Shown here piece by piece: positions 36,164 to 48,019 of a stretch of 64,000 nt of DNA. The notes under the pieces are model-generated. The model was not told where the DNA came from. It saw only the letters and a list, made by a program, of their open reading frames with translations, and did not search any database. The translations under genes and the position numbers were made by a program. The first letter of the stretch is position 1; every line of letters starts with the position of its first letter. The stretch is from Agapanthus africanus (taxonomy: Eukaryota; Streptophyta; Magnoliopsida; Asparagales; Amaryllidaceae): the NCBI GenBank assembly GCA_030015575.1, contig JASDDO010000006.1:103842045-103906044 (forward strand), read 5' to 3'.

Positions 36164-37582
36164 AAAAATAAAAAAAAAATTTCAAAACATTAAAAATATA
36201 AAAAAAAAAGTACATAAATAAATAGGGGATTGCCGGTATTTTGACCCTCTTGGTTTAGCATGACAGTGAGGACACTGTCAAGTTCAAGTTTGGGGGTATG
36301 CTCGGTACGTCTTCTTCCTTCGCATTCATTTGTACATATTTTTGCATTTGCATACTTATTTGAAAACCCATAAAAATTTGAAAAATTTCAAAAATTATAA
36401 AAATTATTGTATTCAATTTTGGCTAAAAGACTAGAGTTTGACAAATCGGTCAACTGGCTAGGAACAACTAGAACTTAGACTTAGTAAATTAAAAACCCTA
36501 AAAATAAAATTCCTTAAAGTTTAACGGTAGAAAGTATATGTCTTTGTAGGTTATTTAGAAATAGGCAAATTTTGGGTTCAGTTCTTGGGCTAAGTCGAAA
36601 CGAAGGAAAAGTATTAAAACTTTTATTAGAGTATAAGTTTGAAAAATAGTTCCTAGCTTAAGTCTAGATTCTGAAAACATGTACCCTACAAAATGCACAA
36701 ACACGCACCTTGAAACTTGGATTAGTAGAAGAGACCTTGAAATACTCTTGTCTAAAGTCCTTAGTACAATGAAAAAGAAAAAAAAAGTGGATAAAGAAAA
36801 AAAATGGACACTGGTTTTTGTGATTATTTAAGGCTGTAAAAATAGAAAAATATTTAGCGAGGGTGCTTCATCACCTAGTGACTTAGACCAACTGGTTTGG
36901 GACCCACTGCTAAAAGCCTTGGGTGTTGCAAAACTAGGAAGTACGCTTTAAAACACTAACGCATCTAGTAATCGGTTGTTGGTACCTCAAGAAGTATTAA
37001 CAGTCACATGAAGGATGTGAAAGCGAAAATTCACAAGTGCTTTGGACAATGGACCGGAGCACGATTGCTTGATTTGAATTTCCAAGTGTAGGGGTGATAT
37101 TTACACACATGTGGGGATATGTGATTAGAGTTTAGATAAGAGAAAGGAATGAAGAATAGAACTTGTGTCTTTAATAGAGTTGATAGAAATTCCTAAGTGG
37201 AGATGGAACTCTAGAAGGAAAACTTAAGAAATACCGAAAGCTAGGTAATTCTACAGGATATATGTAATCTTAAGTTAAATGATGAGGAAGCGTGAAAAAT
37301 ATGGGTGGATAATTTGTGGGTCGACGATAATAGAATTCCTTGTTAGAAAACCTAATTGGAGAACAAAAGTTAATGGGCCGAATTGATAAGATTTTGTGGG
37401 TAGTATCCGCTGAAAACCCTCAGGAGACAACACTCCTCCTACTAGGGACACCTAGAGGTTTAACGGCTTGTTGCACGAGCTCAGTGCAATCGCGTTCCCT
37501 GCGAAAGTGCGGTTAGGATTTTTGTAGAGAATAAAACAATAAGTTTTCTCGAGGACGAGCAAAAGATAAGTTTAGGGGTATT
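36164..37582 (+). other. N-A 3' non-coding part with polypurine tracts
   Basis: Non-coding. Three similar polypurine tracts mark the 3' half: AAGTTTGGGGGAA (36107-36119, overlapping the reading-frame end), AAGTTTGGGGGTATG (36286-36300) and AAGTTTAGGGGTATT (37568-37582), the last touching the 3' LTR. A perfect 7-bp hairpin GACAGTG-AGGA-CACTGTC lies just before the second tract. Confidence 0.82.
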
Positions 37583-38955
37583 TGTTCACACCATAGTATT
37601 GTATTTTATATTCCCCATTCTTATGCATTTTACAATGAAAACAGGTGCTTTTGTCCCATGTCTGCTACATGTTACAGGTTACAGTTTCTCGGAACGAAAA
37701 CAGTGAAAAAGACCAAAGACGACACAAAAAGAGACTTTTGACCAACAAATAGGAAGATCTTAGTCAAGCCTAAAAACGAAGAACGGTTCACCATCAACAA
37801 GGCGACGCAAGGTCCGGATTGTCATGGCAAACGGTTAAAAGATTGGTACAAGTGTTCACTGAAGTTCTGGAATCAATGCAGAAGCCCAACTGATAAAAAG
37901 AATGAATAAACAAGAAGCCCAGAAGAGACAGATCAAGCCCAAGAAAAAGAAAATGATGATCCCATCATTGGGTCGTGGAACCGCGGCCCAAGCGCGCCCA
38001 TGCCGCGGTTCCGCGGCTACTTGAAGCCCTAGTGCGCAATGATTTTTTCCATAACTCTTTGGCGGCTGTGTAAAGAATTTCTGAGGGTATATTTGTAATT
38101 GTAGACATGCGGTGCAATTGTAACCCTAGGGTTTCTATTTCCTATAAATAGGGACTCTAATTCATTGTAAACTTTATGCCTCCCTTCATTAATAAAATTT
38201 AGAAATCTTTTGGAGAGCATCGGTGCCTCTCTTTAATTCAGAAATTCAGATCTGACAACCCTGCTTTGATCTTTGGAGAGAGCCATCTGTAAGTAATTTA
38301 ATTTCTTGCCCTAGAGTAGATTTTAATTCCTTGCCCTAGGTAGATTTAATTTCATGCCCTAGGAACTTGTTTAGGGTTTAGCTTTAGGGAAGGATTTTGA
38401 GAGATGAGATCTCTCATCCCTTTCTTACCCATCAAATATTTACAATAGGACTCCATGCATACATGCACATACCGCTCCCTACGGCACTCTATCCCTCGAG
38501 GTAGCGGTGATACCGTAGTATAAAGGCCCGGGAGTGATGTTTTCCATGGAGGTTAGGGTAAGGATCTCTAAAGGAAGGACAAGAACCTAGAGGAAGGAAC
38601 ACCTTCCCGAACGGATCGAATCCACTTTATTGATAATTACCATAACTCCTCACAGATCTTCATTCGGGTAAAGAAAGCGTTGAGATTTACTACCATTTCC
38701 AAATCATCCCTAAACCTAGCCCTAGCAAGAATAGATTTAGTTAATTGCCCTAGAATAATTAGGTTTTTAGATTTAATAACAACTCCGAACACCCTTCGGA
38801 ATTAACTCGTAAGAACGAATCGGAAATTCACAAAATCCCTGTGGACCGACCCGTACTCACCAGCTAGCTGCAAAGCGACGCCATTCTTGATTGCGGTTAC
38901 AAATATTTTTGATCTATCTTTTAGAAAGCGCAAGCACGCTAAAGCAAATTAATCA
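37583..38955 (+). repeat. N-A 3' LTR
   Basis: Partner of 31757-33128, about 98% identical. The GC-rich module is kept (37970-37989 with 38002-38017). Confidence 0.93.
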
Positions 38956-38960
38956 AAAGA

Positions 38961-40552
38961 CCACTGCAGCCATCTCCAAATCGTGAGTGGGGTAGTTCTG
39001 TTCTTGCTTCTTTAACTGCCGAGAAGCATATGCGATCACCCGGCCATGCTGCATCAATACACATCCTAACCCTACTCGCGAAGCATCACAGTAGACCACA
39101 AATCCGCCTGATCCCGAAGGCAAAGATAATACCGGCGCCGTAGTCAAACAAGTCCATAGCAGCTGAAAACTGCGCTCGCACTCCTCTGTCCAAATGAAAG
39201 GAACTCCCTTCCGGGTCAAACTGGTCAAAGGTGCAGCTATACGGGAGAAGTCCTGAACAAAACGCCTGTAGTAGCCTGCCAGGCCTAGAAAACTACGGAT
39301 CTCAGTAACCGATGTAGGTCGGGGCCACTGCTGAACAGCCTCAAACTTCTTCGGGTCCACACATATGCCGTCTCTCGTAATCACGTGACCCAAGAATCCG
39401 ACATTGTCCAGCCAGAATGCACACTTGGAGAACTTTGCGAACAGCTGGTGCTCCCTCAGAGCCTGTAACGTAATCCGCAAGTGCTGCTCGCTCCTCTCTG
39501 CTCCGAGAGTACACCAAGATATCGTCGATAAACACGATGATGAACAAGTCATGATACGGCCTGAATGTACGGTTCATCAAATCCATGAATGCTGCTGGGG
39601 CGTTGGTGAGTCCGAACGACATCACCAAAAACTCATTGTGGCCGTAGCGCGTGCGGAAAGCTGTCCTCGGTATATCCTCCTGTCGAACTCGCAGCTGATG
39701 GTATCCTGATCACAAGTCGATCCTCGAAAAATACCCCGCACCCTGAAGTTGGTCGAACAAATCATCAATGCGTGGCAATGGATATCTGTTCCGCACGGTA
39801 ACCTTGTTCAGTTGGCGGTAGTCGATACATAAGCGCAAACTTCCATCCTTCTTCTTGACAAACAGGACCGGAGCACCCCACGGAGAAACATTAGGTCGAA
39901 TAAGCCCCTTATCTAACAAATCCTGCAACTGATCCTTCAGCTCTCGAAGCTCTGCCGGAGCCATCCGATAAGGCGGTATAGAAATAGGCCTCGAGCCGGG
40001 AATCAAATCGATGCAGAACTCAACGTCGCGCTCAGGTGGTAGCCCAGGTAGCTCATCAGGGAAAACATCAGGGAACTCACAAACAACCGGGACCCGATCC
40101 AACGGAACCTCTGCAGCTCGAGTATCATAAATGTACGCTAAGAATCCCTGACATCCCTTCCACAAGAGCTGACCAGCGCGAAGAGACGAAATCAAGCTGG
40201 GAAGGGTGACGCTGCGGTCTCCCTGAATAACAAGGACTGGCTCTCCCGGAAAGCTAAATCTGACTGACTTCTCACGGCAGTCCACCGAAGCATAACAAGT
40301 GGCCAGCCAGTCCATGCCCAGAAGCACATCAAAGTCCAACATATCGAGGAGAATCAAATCAACCGATGAATCCCTCTCCCCGATACGAACGGAACACAAT
40401 CGAAATACAAAACGAGCGACAATCGACTCGCCTACCGGAGTAACAACAACAAGCGGATGATCTAACGACGACGACTCACGGCCCAACATCGGTGCAAAGT
40501 GTGTAGAGACGTACGAATGTGTGGAACCTGGGTCGAATAATACCCGTGCGTC
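38961..40552 (-). pseudogene. Chromovirus pol, protease to RT part
   Basis: Minus-strand coding remains between N-A and N-B. Element order: protease end ([20 protein letters not shown]), RT start ([56 protein letters not shown]), the RT active-site region ([11 protein letters not shown]), GFLGHVIT, and the start of RNase H ([19 protein letters not shown]). Typical Ty3/gypsy chromovirus wording. Broken in a few places. Confidence 0.93.
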
Positions 40553-41882
40553 TGTTCACACCATAATATTGTATTTTATATTCCCCATTCTTATGCATTT
40601 TATAATGAAAACAGGTGCTTTTGACGCATGTCTGCTACATGTTACAGGTTACAGGTTCTTAAACAGAAAACAGTGAAAACGATGTAAACACGATGAAAAA
40701 GTGGACTTTGACCAACAAATAGAAGACTCTTGATAAAGCCTACATCAAAGATAAAATTCACAAACTACAAGGCAATGCAAGGTCTAAGATTACAAAGCGA
40801 ACGGTTAAAAGTCCACCGCAATTATTCACTGGAGATCTGGAAGAAATATAGAAGCTATTTTAATAAAGAACCAAATAATAAGGAAGCCCAAAGATCCAAG
40901 GCCCAATACTTTCTTTTAAAGAGACATAAAATTTTACCAAACTTTGAAGTCTACTTTGACTAGGTCTTCCTAAGGATATTTTGGTAAATGTAGACATGCA
41001 AATCAATTGTAACCTAGGGTTTCTATCTCCTATAAATAGAATCCCAAATCATTGTATTCTTTTTATGCCTCCTTTTAATAATAAATTTTAGAATTCTTTT
41101 GGAGAGCATCGGTGTTTCTTTTCAATTCATGAATTCAGATCTGACAACCCTGCGTTGATGATTGGAGAGATGCATCTGTATGTAGATTTAATTCCTTACT
41201 CTAGTTTAGATTTCAATTCTTGCCCTAGGTAATTTTTATTCTCTGCCCTAGATAAATGTTCTTCAATTCCCTAATAAATGAGTAGTTTCCTCGCTTGTTA
41301 GGGTTAGGAATGGGAAAGGATTTGAGAGACGAAGATCTCTCATATCTTTTCTTTGCCAATCTTTTATGAAAATTAGAACTCCATGCATACCTTCTTATTC
41401 CGCTCCATACGGCACTTTTACCCGCAAGGTAACGGTGATTTCGTAGTCTAAAGGCCCGGATCTTAAGGTTTTCCATGGAGGTTAGGGTAAAGATTAAGAA
41501 AGGAAGGACAAGGATCTAGAGGAAGAATCAATCTTCCCAATCATCCTAATCCCCTTTATTAAGATTTACCATAACACTAATATGATACATTTAATTAATA
41601 GCAATGGAAAGAGATGTAGATCTTTGTTTACCAAATTTTCCCTAAACCTAATCCTAGCAAGTTTCTAATCCTAGTCTCATACAACTTCAATTTTTAGGTT
41701 TAATTATAAATCCAAACACCATTTGGAATTAACTCGTAAGAACGAATCGGAAATCCACAAAATCCCTGTGGACCGACCCGTACTCACCGGCTAGCTGCAA
41801 AGCGACGCCGTTCTTGATTGCGGTTACAAATATTTTTGATCTATCTTTTAGAAAGCGCAAGCACGCTAAATCAAACAAATCA
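40553..41882 (+). repeat. N-B 5' LTR
   Basis: TGTTCACACC...AAATCA. The first 110 or so bases are nearly identical to N-A, then the two diverge strongly; the U5 end is again close. TATA box TATAAATA at 41031-41038. No GC-rich hairpin, in contrast to the N-A LTR. Confidence 0.92.
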
Positions 41883-41884
41883 AA

Positions 41885-43238
41885 TGGCGACGTTGCCGGG
41901 GATGGCGTAGAACTTTCCTTTTCGCGATTTCGGGTTAATCAAAATTATAAAAAAAATCATAAAAATCTGAAAAAATCTAAAAAATATAAAAATATATTAT
42001 CTGTTATTTTTGGAAAGGGTATTTTGTTGTTTAAATTTTGCAGGATCTACAATCGAAAGACGGATCTGGAAATCTGCAGAAAGCGAAACAGAAAATAACA
42101 AATCAGAACAGAGGAAGATTTGAAGAACAGAAAAAAAGAGCCGGAGAAAAAAAAAACCGGTCGCTTTCCGGCCGCGGAACCGCCGCCGGAGACCACTTCT
42201 GGCCGCGGAACCGCCGCGGCCTGGTCTGTTAAAAAAAAAAAACCAGGGGGCAGAAGCGCGGGAGAGAAAAAAAAAACTCTGTAAGTTTCTCTGTTCCTCC
42301 TCTGCAAAAATTTGCATATATTTTCTGAAAAATTCCTGCTAGATTTTGTGTGCTTTAAAAATCTTTCTCTTTCCAAATAACAATCTGGTGCAGGATTTTT
42401 GCGCCGAGATTAAAATAGAAATTGATTGCAAGTAATCTTTTTGTGCACATCTTTTCTCGAAAATCTTTTTGCAACATTTTTTTTCCAAATAAAGATTCTT
42501 TGTGATATTCTTAAAATAATAATTGATTGCAAGTGATCTTTTCTGATTTGCATATCCTTAATTTTTTTTTGCTAAAAATATCTTTCCAAATAAAGAGCAA
42601 GAAAAAAAAGGAAAGTTTTAATTAGAAAACTTGCAAATTTTGAAATTCACAAAAAAAATTTGATTGCAAGTGATTTACTGTTTTGCATATCTTTAATCGG
42701 ACTTTAAGGGGCTTTTGACCAAATCAGATTGGGTGGGAATTTCATCACCCTTCCCAGGACCCAAGAAAACATCTAAAGCATTTTGCATCGACCACAATTA
42801 ATAAAAAATACTAGACTCAGCCCTAAGGAAATCGAGCTCAATAGGAAAAGGACTAGTATAGGCATCGACCGTTTATCTTAACTGATTTTGCGGTGTCTAG
42901 GCTAGTGGTTTTTAATTAGGCCCACTGTCGTGGTGGTTCCTTCCCACTTACCTGGCCGCAATTGGAGGTGAAGAGGCGGTTTGGGGTCGTATTTCTAGCC
43001 CTTTGGAACAGTTAGGAGCTGTCTAGCTGACCTAGGTGACCCTAGATTTCGGACTGATCATGCATTTCTGGTTATTTGCATTTGTGTCTTAGCCCTTTAT
43101 CGAAAATTTTTGCAAAACAAATAAAAAAGAATAATAAAAGGAATTTTTTATAAAAAAAAATTAAAAAATACTTGCAACTTTTGTCGCTCGGATATCCTTG
43201 CACCAACAAACTTTCTTTCTTTCTCCCTTTCTTCTAAC
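41885..43238 (+). other. N-B primer site and leader
   Basis: The primer site (41885-41902) is a close match to the tRNA-Asp type. The leader is AT-rich and non-coding. It has two long GC-rich units (42169-42189 and 42201-42221, both containing GGCCGCGGAACCGCC) and, at about 42697-43085, the block shared with the Athila-like leader. Confidence 0.82.
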
Positions 43239-45182
43239 ATGGGTACCCCACATAACAAATCACTTGCCGAACTTTGGTATCCCGAACCTAATTTTGCGTC
43301 GTTCGGCAATTTGTTCGATCAATTTAAAGACGATCCTTCCATGCCTAAAATATCTTTGAAAGATCAAATAGAGGCGTCTAGGAGAAACAATTCGACTTTT
43401 CAACCCACTTTGTGTCAACCAAGTCAACATTTACCATCTCCATATGTTGATACCACTTTTTCAAGTCCTTCTGTCACTCCTAAGCCGATGTCCATTGCTG
43501 AGCATATTGCTCAATCTCGCAGCCGATCTTTCACCCCTCTCCACACATCTAGTTCTAGGGATCCACAAGATTATTCACATTTTTATCCATATGTAGACCC
43601 TACCCCTGTCCTACCACCCACATCCTACCAGTCCTACCCGACCTTACCACCTTCACTAGACATTGATTCTACACAGCCATTAGGGAGTTTCACATATCCA
43701 AACAATTTCGAATCTTTTGCCGAAACCCCTTTACCACCAAAGTCTAGTTTGGAAGAGGAGTTGGAGGCGTATATCGCAGCAACAAACAAAATGGTTAGGA
43801 ATGTGGAAGCGTCCGTGGCCACCCTTATGCAACCTGCTGAATCGGTAACTAGTTTTCCGCTAGCTCCAAATTTTTCAATGTATGAGCAGGCGGTTGGACA
43901 GAGAGAGAATGCGAGAGGATTTCCAAATCAAACCTACCCATACCCTATTGAATCCAACAACTCCAATTTTCAAACATGTGTCCAAAATGATGAGTTGTGT
44001 GATTTTGTAGTGCTTGATTTGCCAGATTGTGAAGAACCCCTTTCGAGTGAAACCGCACCTAATCCGTTTGACCTTTACACTTCCACTCTAGAACCTACAT
44101 TGATAAACATCCATGCTTTTGAGGTGGTGTCTAAAGAAATTGACATTCACTTGATTGAGGATATAGACGCCGGGAATATTTCGGATGATGAACCTGTCGA
44201 TTTAATTGAAATTTTATGTTAAAATCATCATCCCGAGTTATTAAATGTTTCTCCCGAATCTCATATGCGTCTTGATTTTGATGATAATGGCATGGATGAG
44301 TTGAATATTGAGGAGAATTATGAGGATAATATTGAGGAGAGTAGTGAGGATCATATTGAGGTTGAACCATTTATCTTTGATGTGTCGGATTTTCCAATTC
44401 ATCCTCTTGAACCTTTACCTAAATCACCCTCCCTCTTTTCCATCGTTCCGACCACACTTCATTTCACGCTTGACGACTGTGAGCTTGAAAACCTTTCCTT
44501 TGAATCTGACACAGTTCCCACAGCCGATGACACTTACGAGTGTTTTACTTTTTCGGACGATGTTGAAGCCTCACCGCCCGAGTTTGAGTCCTTTGCATTT
44601 TCAGATGAGTTAGTTAATCCTTCAGACTCGGTTGCTTACATTCGTTTCGAACCATTGATGGAATCTTTCCAGTTCGACACAGTTTACTACGGTGAGCATG
44701 ATAATATCCCTAATTCACTCCCTTTCGTCTTTCCCATTGTTCCGACCGAACATATGACCGTTACGCTTTCATCTCCTATACCAAGTTCGGTGTACCCATG
44801 TTTTCTTGCGAATCTTGAGGGATTTGATCCCATTTCTCGACGAGTTGATAGGTTAGCGCAATCGCTTATAACATATCGGTCATCACATATTGCGCTAATT
44901 TATTCACTCGATTTACACCCTCAAGATCGTACTCCACTTCCTTCTTCTTTTCGCCATTCTTCTCCCCCACCGAGACCATATTCTACCATTCTTCTGTCCA
45001 CACAGTCTCGCGTGTTTCTCATTTCTTTCCTCCACATCCCATTCTTGCACCAACTATACCATTACCACGATAAGATTTTTGAATGGTTGGTGCTAACCTT
45101 TGGCTTGTGTAAGGCCAAGCTTAAGTTTGGGGGAACCTTTGTATATATGTATATATTTTTTGTTTTCTTCTATAAAAAATAA
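43239..45182 (+). CDS. N-B long reading frame, unknown protein
   Basis: Starts MGTPHNKSLAELWYPEPNF and spans about 648 codons in one frame, with about one break. Same layout as N-A: a Pro/Ser/Thr-rich first third, a short helix-like stretch (EEELEAYIAATNKMVRNVEA), CDFVVLDLPDCEEPLSSET, an acidic segment (EENYEDNIEESSEDHIEVE) and a hydrophobic C-terminus WLVLTFGLCKAKLKFGG. No gag or pol signature is seen. Most differences from N-A keep the frame. Retention of such a long frame in two copies suggests it was coding in the ancestor; whether it still matters is unknown. Confidence 0.75.
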
Positions 45183-46595
45183 AATAAAAATTTCAAAATA
45201 TTAAAAATATAAAAAAAAAATTATAAATAAATAAACAGGGGAGTGCCGGTATTTTGACCCTCTTGGTTTAGCATGACAGTAAGGACACTGTCAAGTTCAA
45301 GTTTGGGGGTATGCTCGGTACGTCTTCTTCCTTCGCATTCATTTGTACATATTTTTTGCATTTGCATACTTTTTTGAAAACCCATAAAAATTGAAAAATT
45401 TCAAAAATTATAAAAATTATTGTATTCAATTTTGGCTAATTGACTTGAGTTTGATAGATAGGTCAACTGGCTAGGAACAACTAGATCTTAGACTTAGTGA
45501 ATTAAAAACCCTAAAAATAACATTCCTTAAAGTTTAACGGTAGAAAGTATATGCCTTGTAATTTATTTAGAAATAGGCAAATTTTGGGTTGACTTCTTGG
45601 GCTAAGTCAAAATGAGGGAAGAGTATTGATGTTCTTATTAGAGTATAAGTTTGAAAAATAGTTCCTAGCTTAAGTTTAGATTCTGAAAACATGTACCCTA
45701 CAAAATGCACAAACACGCACCTTGAAACTTGGATTAGTAGAAGAGACCTTGAAATACTCTTGTCTAACGTCCTTAGCACAATGAAAAAGAAAAAAAAAAT
45801 GGATAAAGAAAAGAATGGACACTGGTTTTTGTGATTACTTAAGGCTGTAAAAATAGAAAAATATTTAGCGAGGGTGCTTCATCACCTAGTGCCTTAGACC
45901 AACTGGTTTGGGAGCCACTGCTAAAAGCCTTGGGTGTTGCAAAACTAGGAAGTACACCTTAAAAGTGCCAACGCATCTTGTAATCGGTTGTTGGTACCTC
46001 AAGAAGTATTAACAGTCGTATGAAGGATGTGAAAGCGAAATTTCACAAGTGCTTTGGATAATGGACGGGAGTATGATTGCTTGATTTGAATTTCCAAGTG
46101 TAGGGGTGATATTTACACACACGTGGAGATATATGATTAGAGTTTAGATAAGAGAAAGGAATGAAAAATAGAACTTATATCTTTAATAGAGTTGATAGAA
46201 ATTCCTAAGTGGAGATGTAACCCTAGAAGGAAAACTTAAGAAATGCCGAAAGCTAGGTAATTCTACAGGATATATATAATCTTAAGTTAAATGATGAGGA
46301 AATGTGAAGAATATGGGTGGATAATTTGCGGGTCGACGATAATAGAATTCCTTGTTAGAAAACCTAATTGGAGAACAAAAGTCGAAAAACCAAATTGATA
46401 GGATTTTGTGGGTGTAATCCGCTGAAAACTCTCAGGAGACAACACTCCTCCTACTAGGGACACCTAGAGGTTTAACGGCTTGTTGCACGTGCTCAGTGCA
46501 ATCGCGTTTCCTTGCGAAAGTGCGGTTAGGTTTTTTGTAGTGAATAAAAAAATAAGTTTGCTCGAGGACGAGCAAAAGATAAGTTTGGGGGTATT
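45183..46595 (+). other. N-B 3' non-coding part with polypurine tracts
   Basis: Non-coding and nearly identical to the N-A counterpart. Polypurine tracts: AAGTTTGGGGGAA (45123-45135), AAGTTTGGGGGTATG (45299-45313) and AAGTTTGGGGGTATT (46581-46595), the last touching the 3' LTR. Confidence 0.82.
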
Positions 46596-47925
46596 TGTTC
46601 ACACCATAATATTGTATTTTATATTCCCCATTCTTATGCATTTTACAATGAAAACAGGTGCTTTTGACGCATGTCTGCTACATGTTACAGGTTACAGGTT
46701 CTTAGACAGAAAACAGTGAAAACGATGTAAAGACGATGAAAAAGTGGACTTTGACCAACAAATAGAAGACTCTTGATAAAGCCTACATCAAAGATAAAAT
46801 TCACAAACTACAAGGCAATGCAAGATCCAAGATTACAAAGCGAACGGTTAAAAGTCCACCGCAATTATTCACTGGAGATCTGGAAGAAATATAGAAGCTA
46901 TTTTAATAAAGAACCAAATAATAAGGAAGCCCAAAGATCCAAGGCCCAATACTTTCTTTTAAAGAGACATAAAATTTTACCAAAGTTTGAAGTCTACTTT
47001 GACTAGGTCTTCCTAAGGATATTTTGGTAAATGTAGACATGCAAATAAATTGTAACCTAGGGTTTCTATCTCCTATAAATAGAAGCCCAAATCATTGTAT
47101 TCTTTTTATGCCTCCTTTTAATAATAAATTTTAGAATTCTTTTGGAGAGCATCGGTGTTTCTTTTCAATTCATGAATTCAGATCTGACAACCCTGCGTTG
47201 ATGATTGGAGAGATGCATCTGTAAGTAGATTTAATTCCTTACTCTAGTTTAGATTTCAATTCTTGCCCTAGGTAATTTTTATTCCCTGCCCTAGATAAAT
47301 GTTCTTCAATTCCCTAATGAGTGAGTAGTTTCCTCGCTTGTTAGGGTTAGGAATGGGAAAGGATTTGAGAGACGAAGATCTCTCATATCTTTTCTTTGCC
47401 AATCTTTTATGAAAATTAGAACTCCATGCATACCTTCTTATTCCGCTCCCTACGGCACTTTTACCCGCAAGGTAACGGTGATTTCGTAGTCTAAAGGCCC
47501 GGATCTTAAGGTTTTCCATGGTGGTTAGGATAAAGATTAAGAAAGGAAGGACAAGGATCTAGAGGAAGAATCAATCTTCCCAATCATCCTAATCCCCTTT
47601 ATTAAGATTTACCATAACACTAATTTGATACATTTAATTAATAGCAATGGAAAGAGATGTAGATCTTTGTTTACCAAATTTTCCCTAAACCTAATCCTAG
47701 CAAGTTTCTAATCCTAGTCTTATACAACTTCAATTTTTAGGTTTAATTATAAATCCAAACACCATTTGGAATTAACTCGTAAGAACGAATCGGAAATCCA
47801 CAAAATCCCTGTGGACCGACCCGTACTCACCGGCTAGCTGCAAAGCGACGCCGTTCTTGATTGCGGTTACAAATATTTTTGATCTATCTTTTAGAAAGCG
47901 CAAGCACGCTAAATCAAACAAATCA
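46596..47925 (+). repeat. N-B 3' LTR
   Basis: Partner of 40553-41882, nearly 99% identical; followed by the right GCGTC duplication. Confidence 0.93.
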
Positions 47926-47930
47926 GCGTC

Positions 47931-48019
47931 AAAAGAGCAAACTGGCAAGGTACCTGTCACAACGGCATTGGATGCATGCGCATCCTGCGGTGTCAAAGCA
48001 AATACCCGGGCCTGTCCTC
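47931..48019 (-). pseudogene. Chromovirus protease-proximal fragment
   Basis: Short coding remnant between N-B and copia-3. Minus-strand wording TPQDAHASNAVVTGTLPVC is typical of the stretch just before the protease active site in Tekay/Del chromoviruses. It continues the element seen at 38961-40552 across the N-B insertion. Confidence 0.85.

Larger units (their letters stand above)
31757..38955 (+). mobile_element. N-A: non-autonomous LTR element, Athila-related
   Basis: A 7.2-kb element with LTRs of 1372 and 1373 bases (31757-33128 and 37583-38955), a tRNA-Asp primer site (33131-33148), a leader, one long reading frame and polypurine tracts. AAAGA flanks both ends (31752-31756 and 38956-38960), a perfect target duplication in the chromovirus. 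The LTRs differ at about 27 sites by eye (about 2%), suggesting near 0.7-0.8 million years at 1.3e-8. No protease, integrase or reverse transcriptase is seen, so it would depend on another element. The primer site and U5 end resemble the Athila-like element at 22507. Confidence 0.92.
40553..47925 (+). mobile_element. N-B: non-autonomous LTR element, sister of N-A
   Basis: A 7.4-kb element with two LTRs of 1330 bases each (40553-41882 and 46596-47925), a tRNA-Asp-type primer site (41885-41902), a leader containing an Athila-like block, one long reading frame and polypurine tracts. GCGTC flanks both sides (40548-40552 and 47926-47930), a perfect target duplication in the chromovirus protease region. 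The LTRs differ at about 17 sites by eye (1.3%), suggesting about 0.5 million years. It has the same orientation as N-A. No pol functions are seen. Confidence 0.93.
26459..48019 (-). mobile_element. Chromovirus (Tekay/Del-like), split by later insertions
   Basis: A Ty3/gypsy chromovirus on the minus strand. Visible parts: 3' LTR (26459-29931), polypurine tract, chromodomain/integrase/RNase H part (29950-31756), RT and protease part (38961-40552) and a short protease-proximal piece (47931-48019). N-A, N-B and copia-3 interrupt it. It entered the Athila-like gag at 26459 (base run ATTTT before it would be its target duplication). Its 5' LTR is not in the window. The pol order (PR-RT-RH-INT-chromodomain) and the GPY/F motif mark a chromovirus. 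The coding parts carry several breaks. Confidence 0.92.

Noticed and set aside
43239-45182. Calling the N-B frame a gag
   Set aside because: No capsid signature or zinc knuckle; position alone is not enough.
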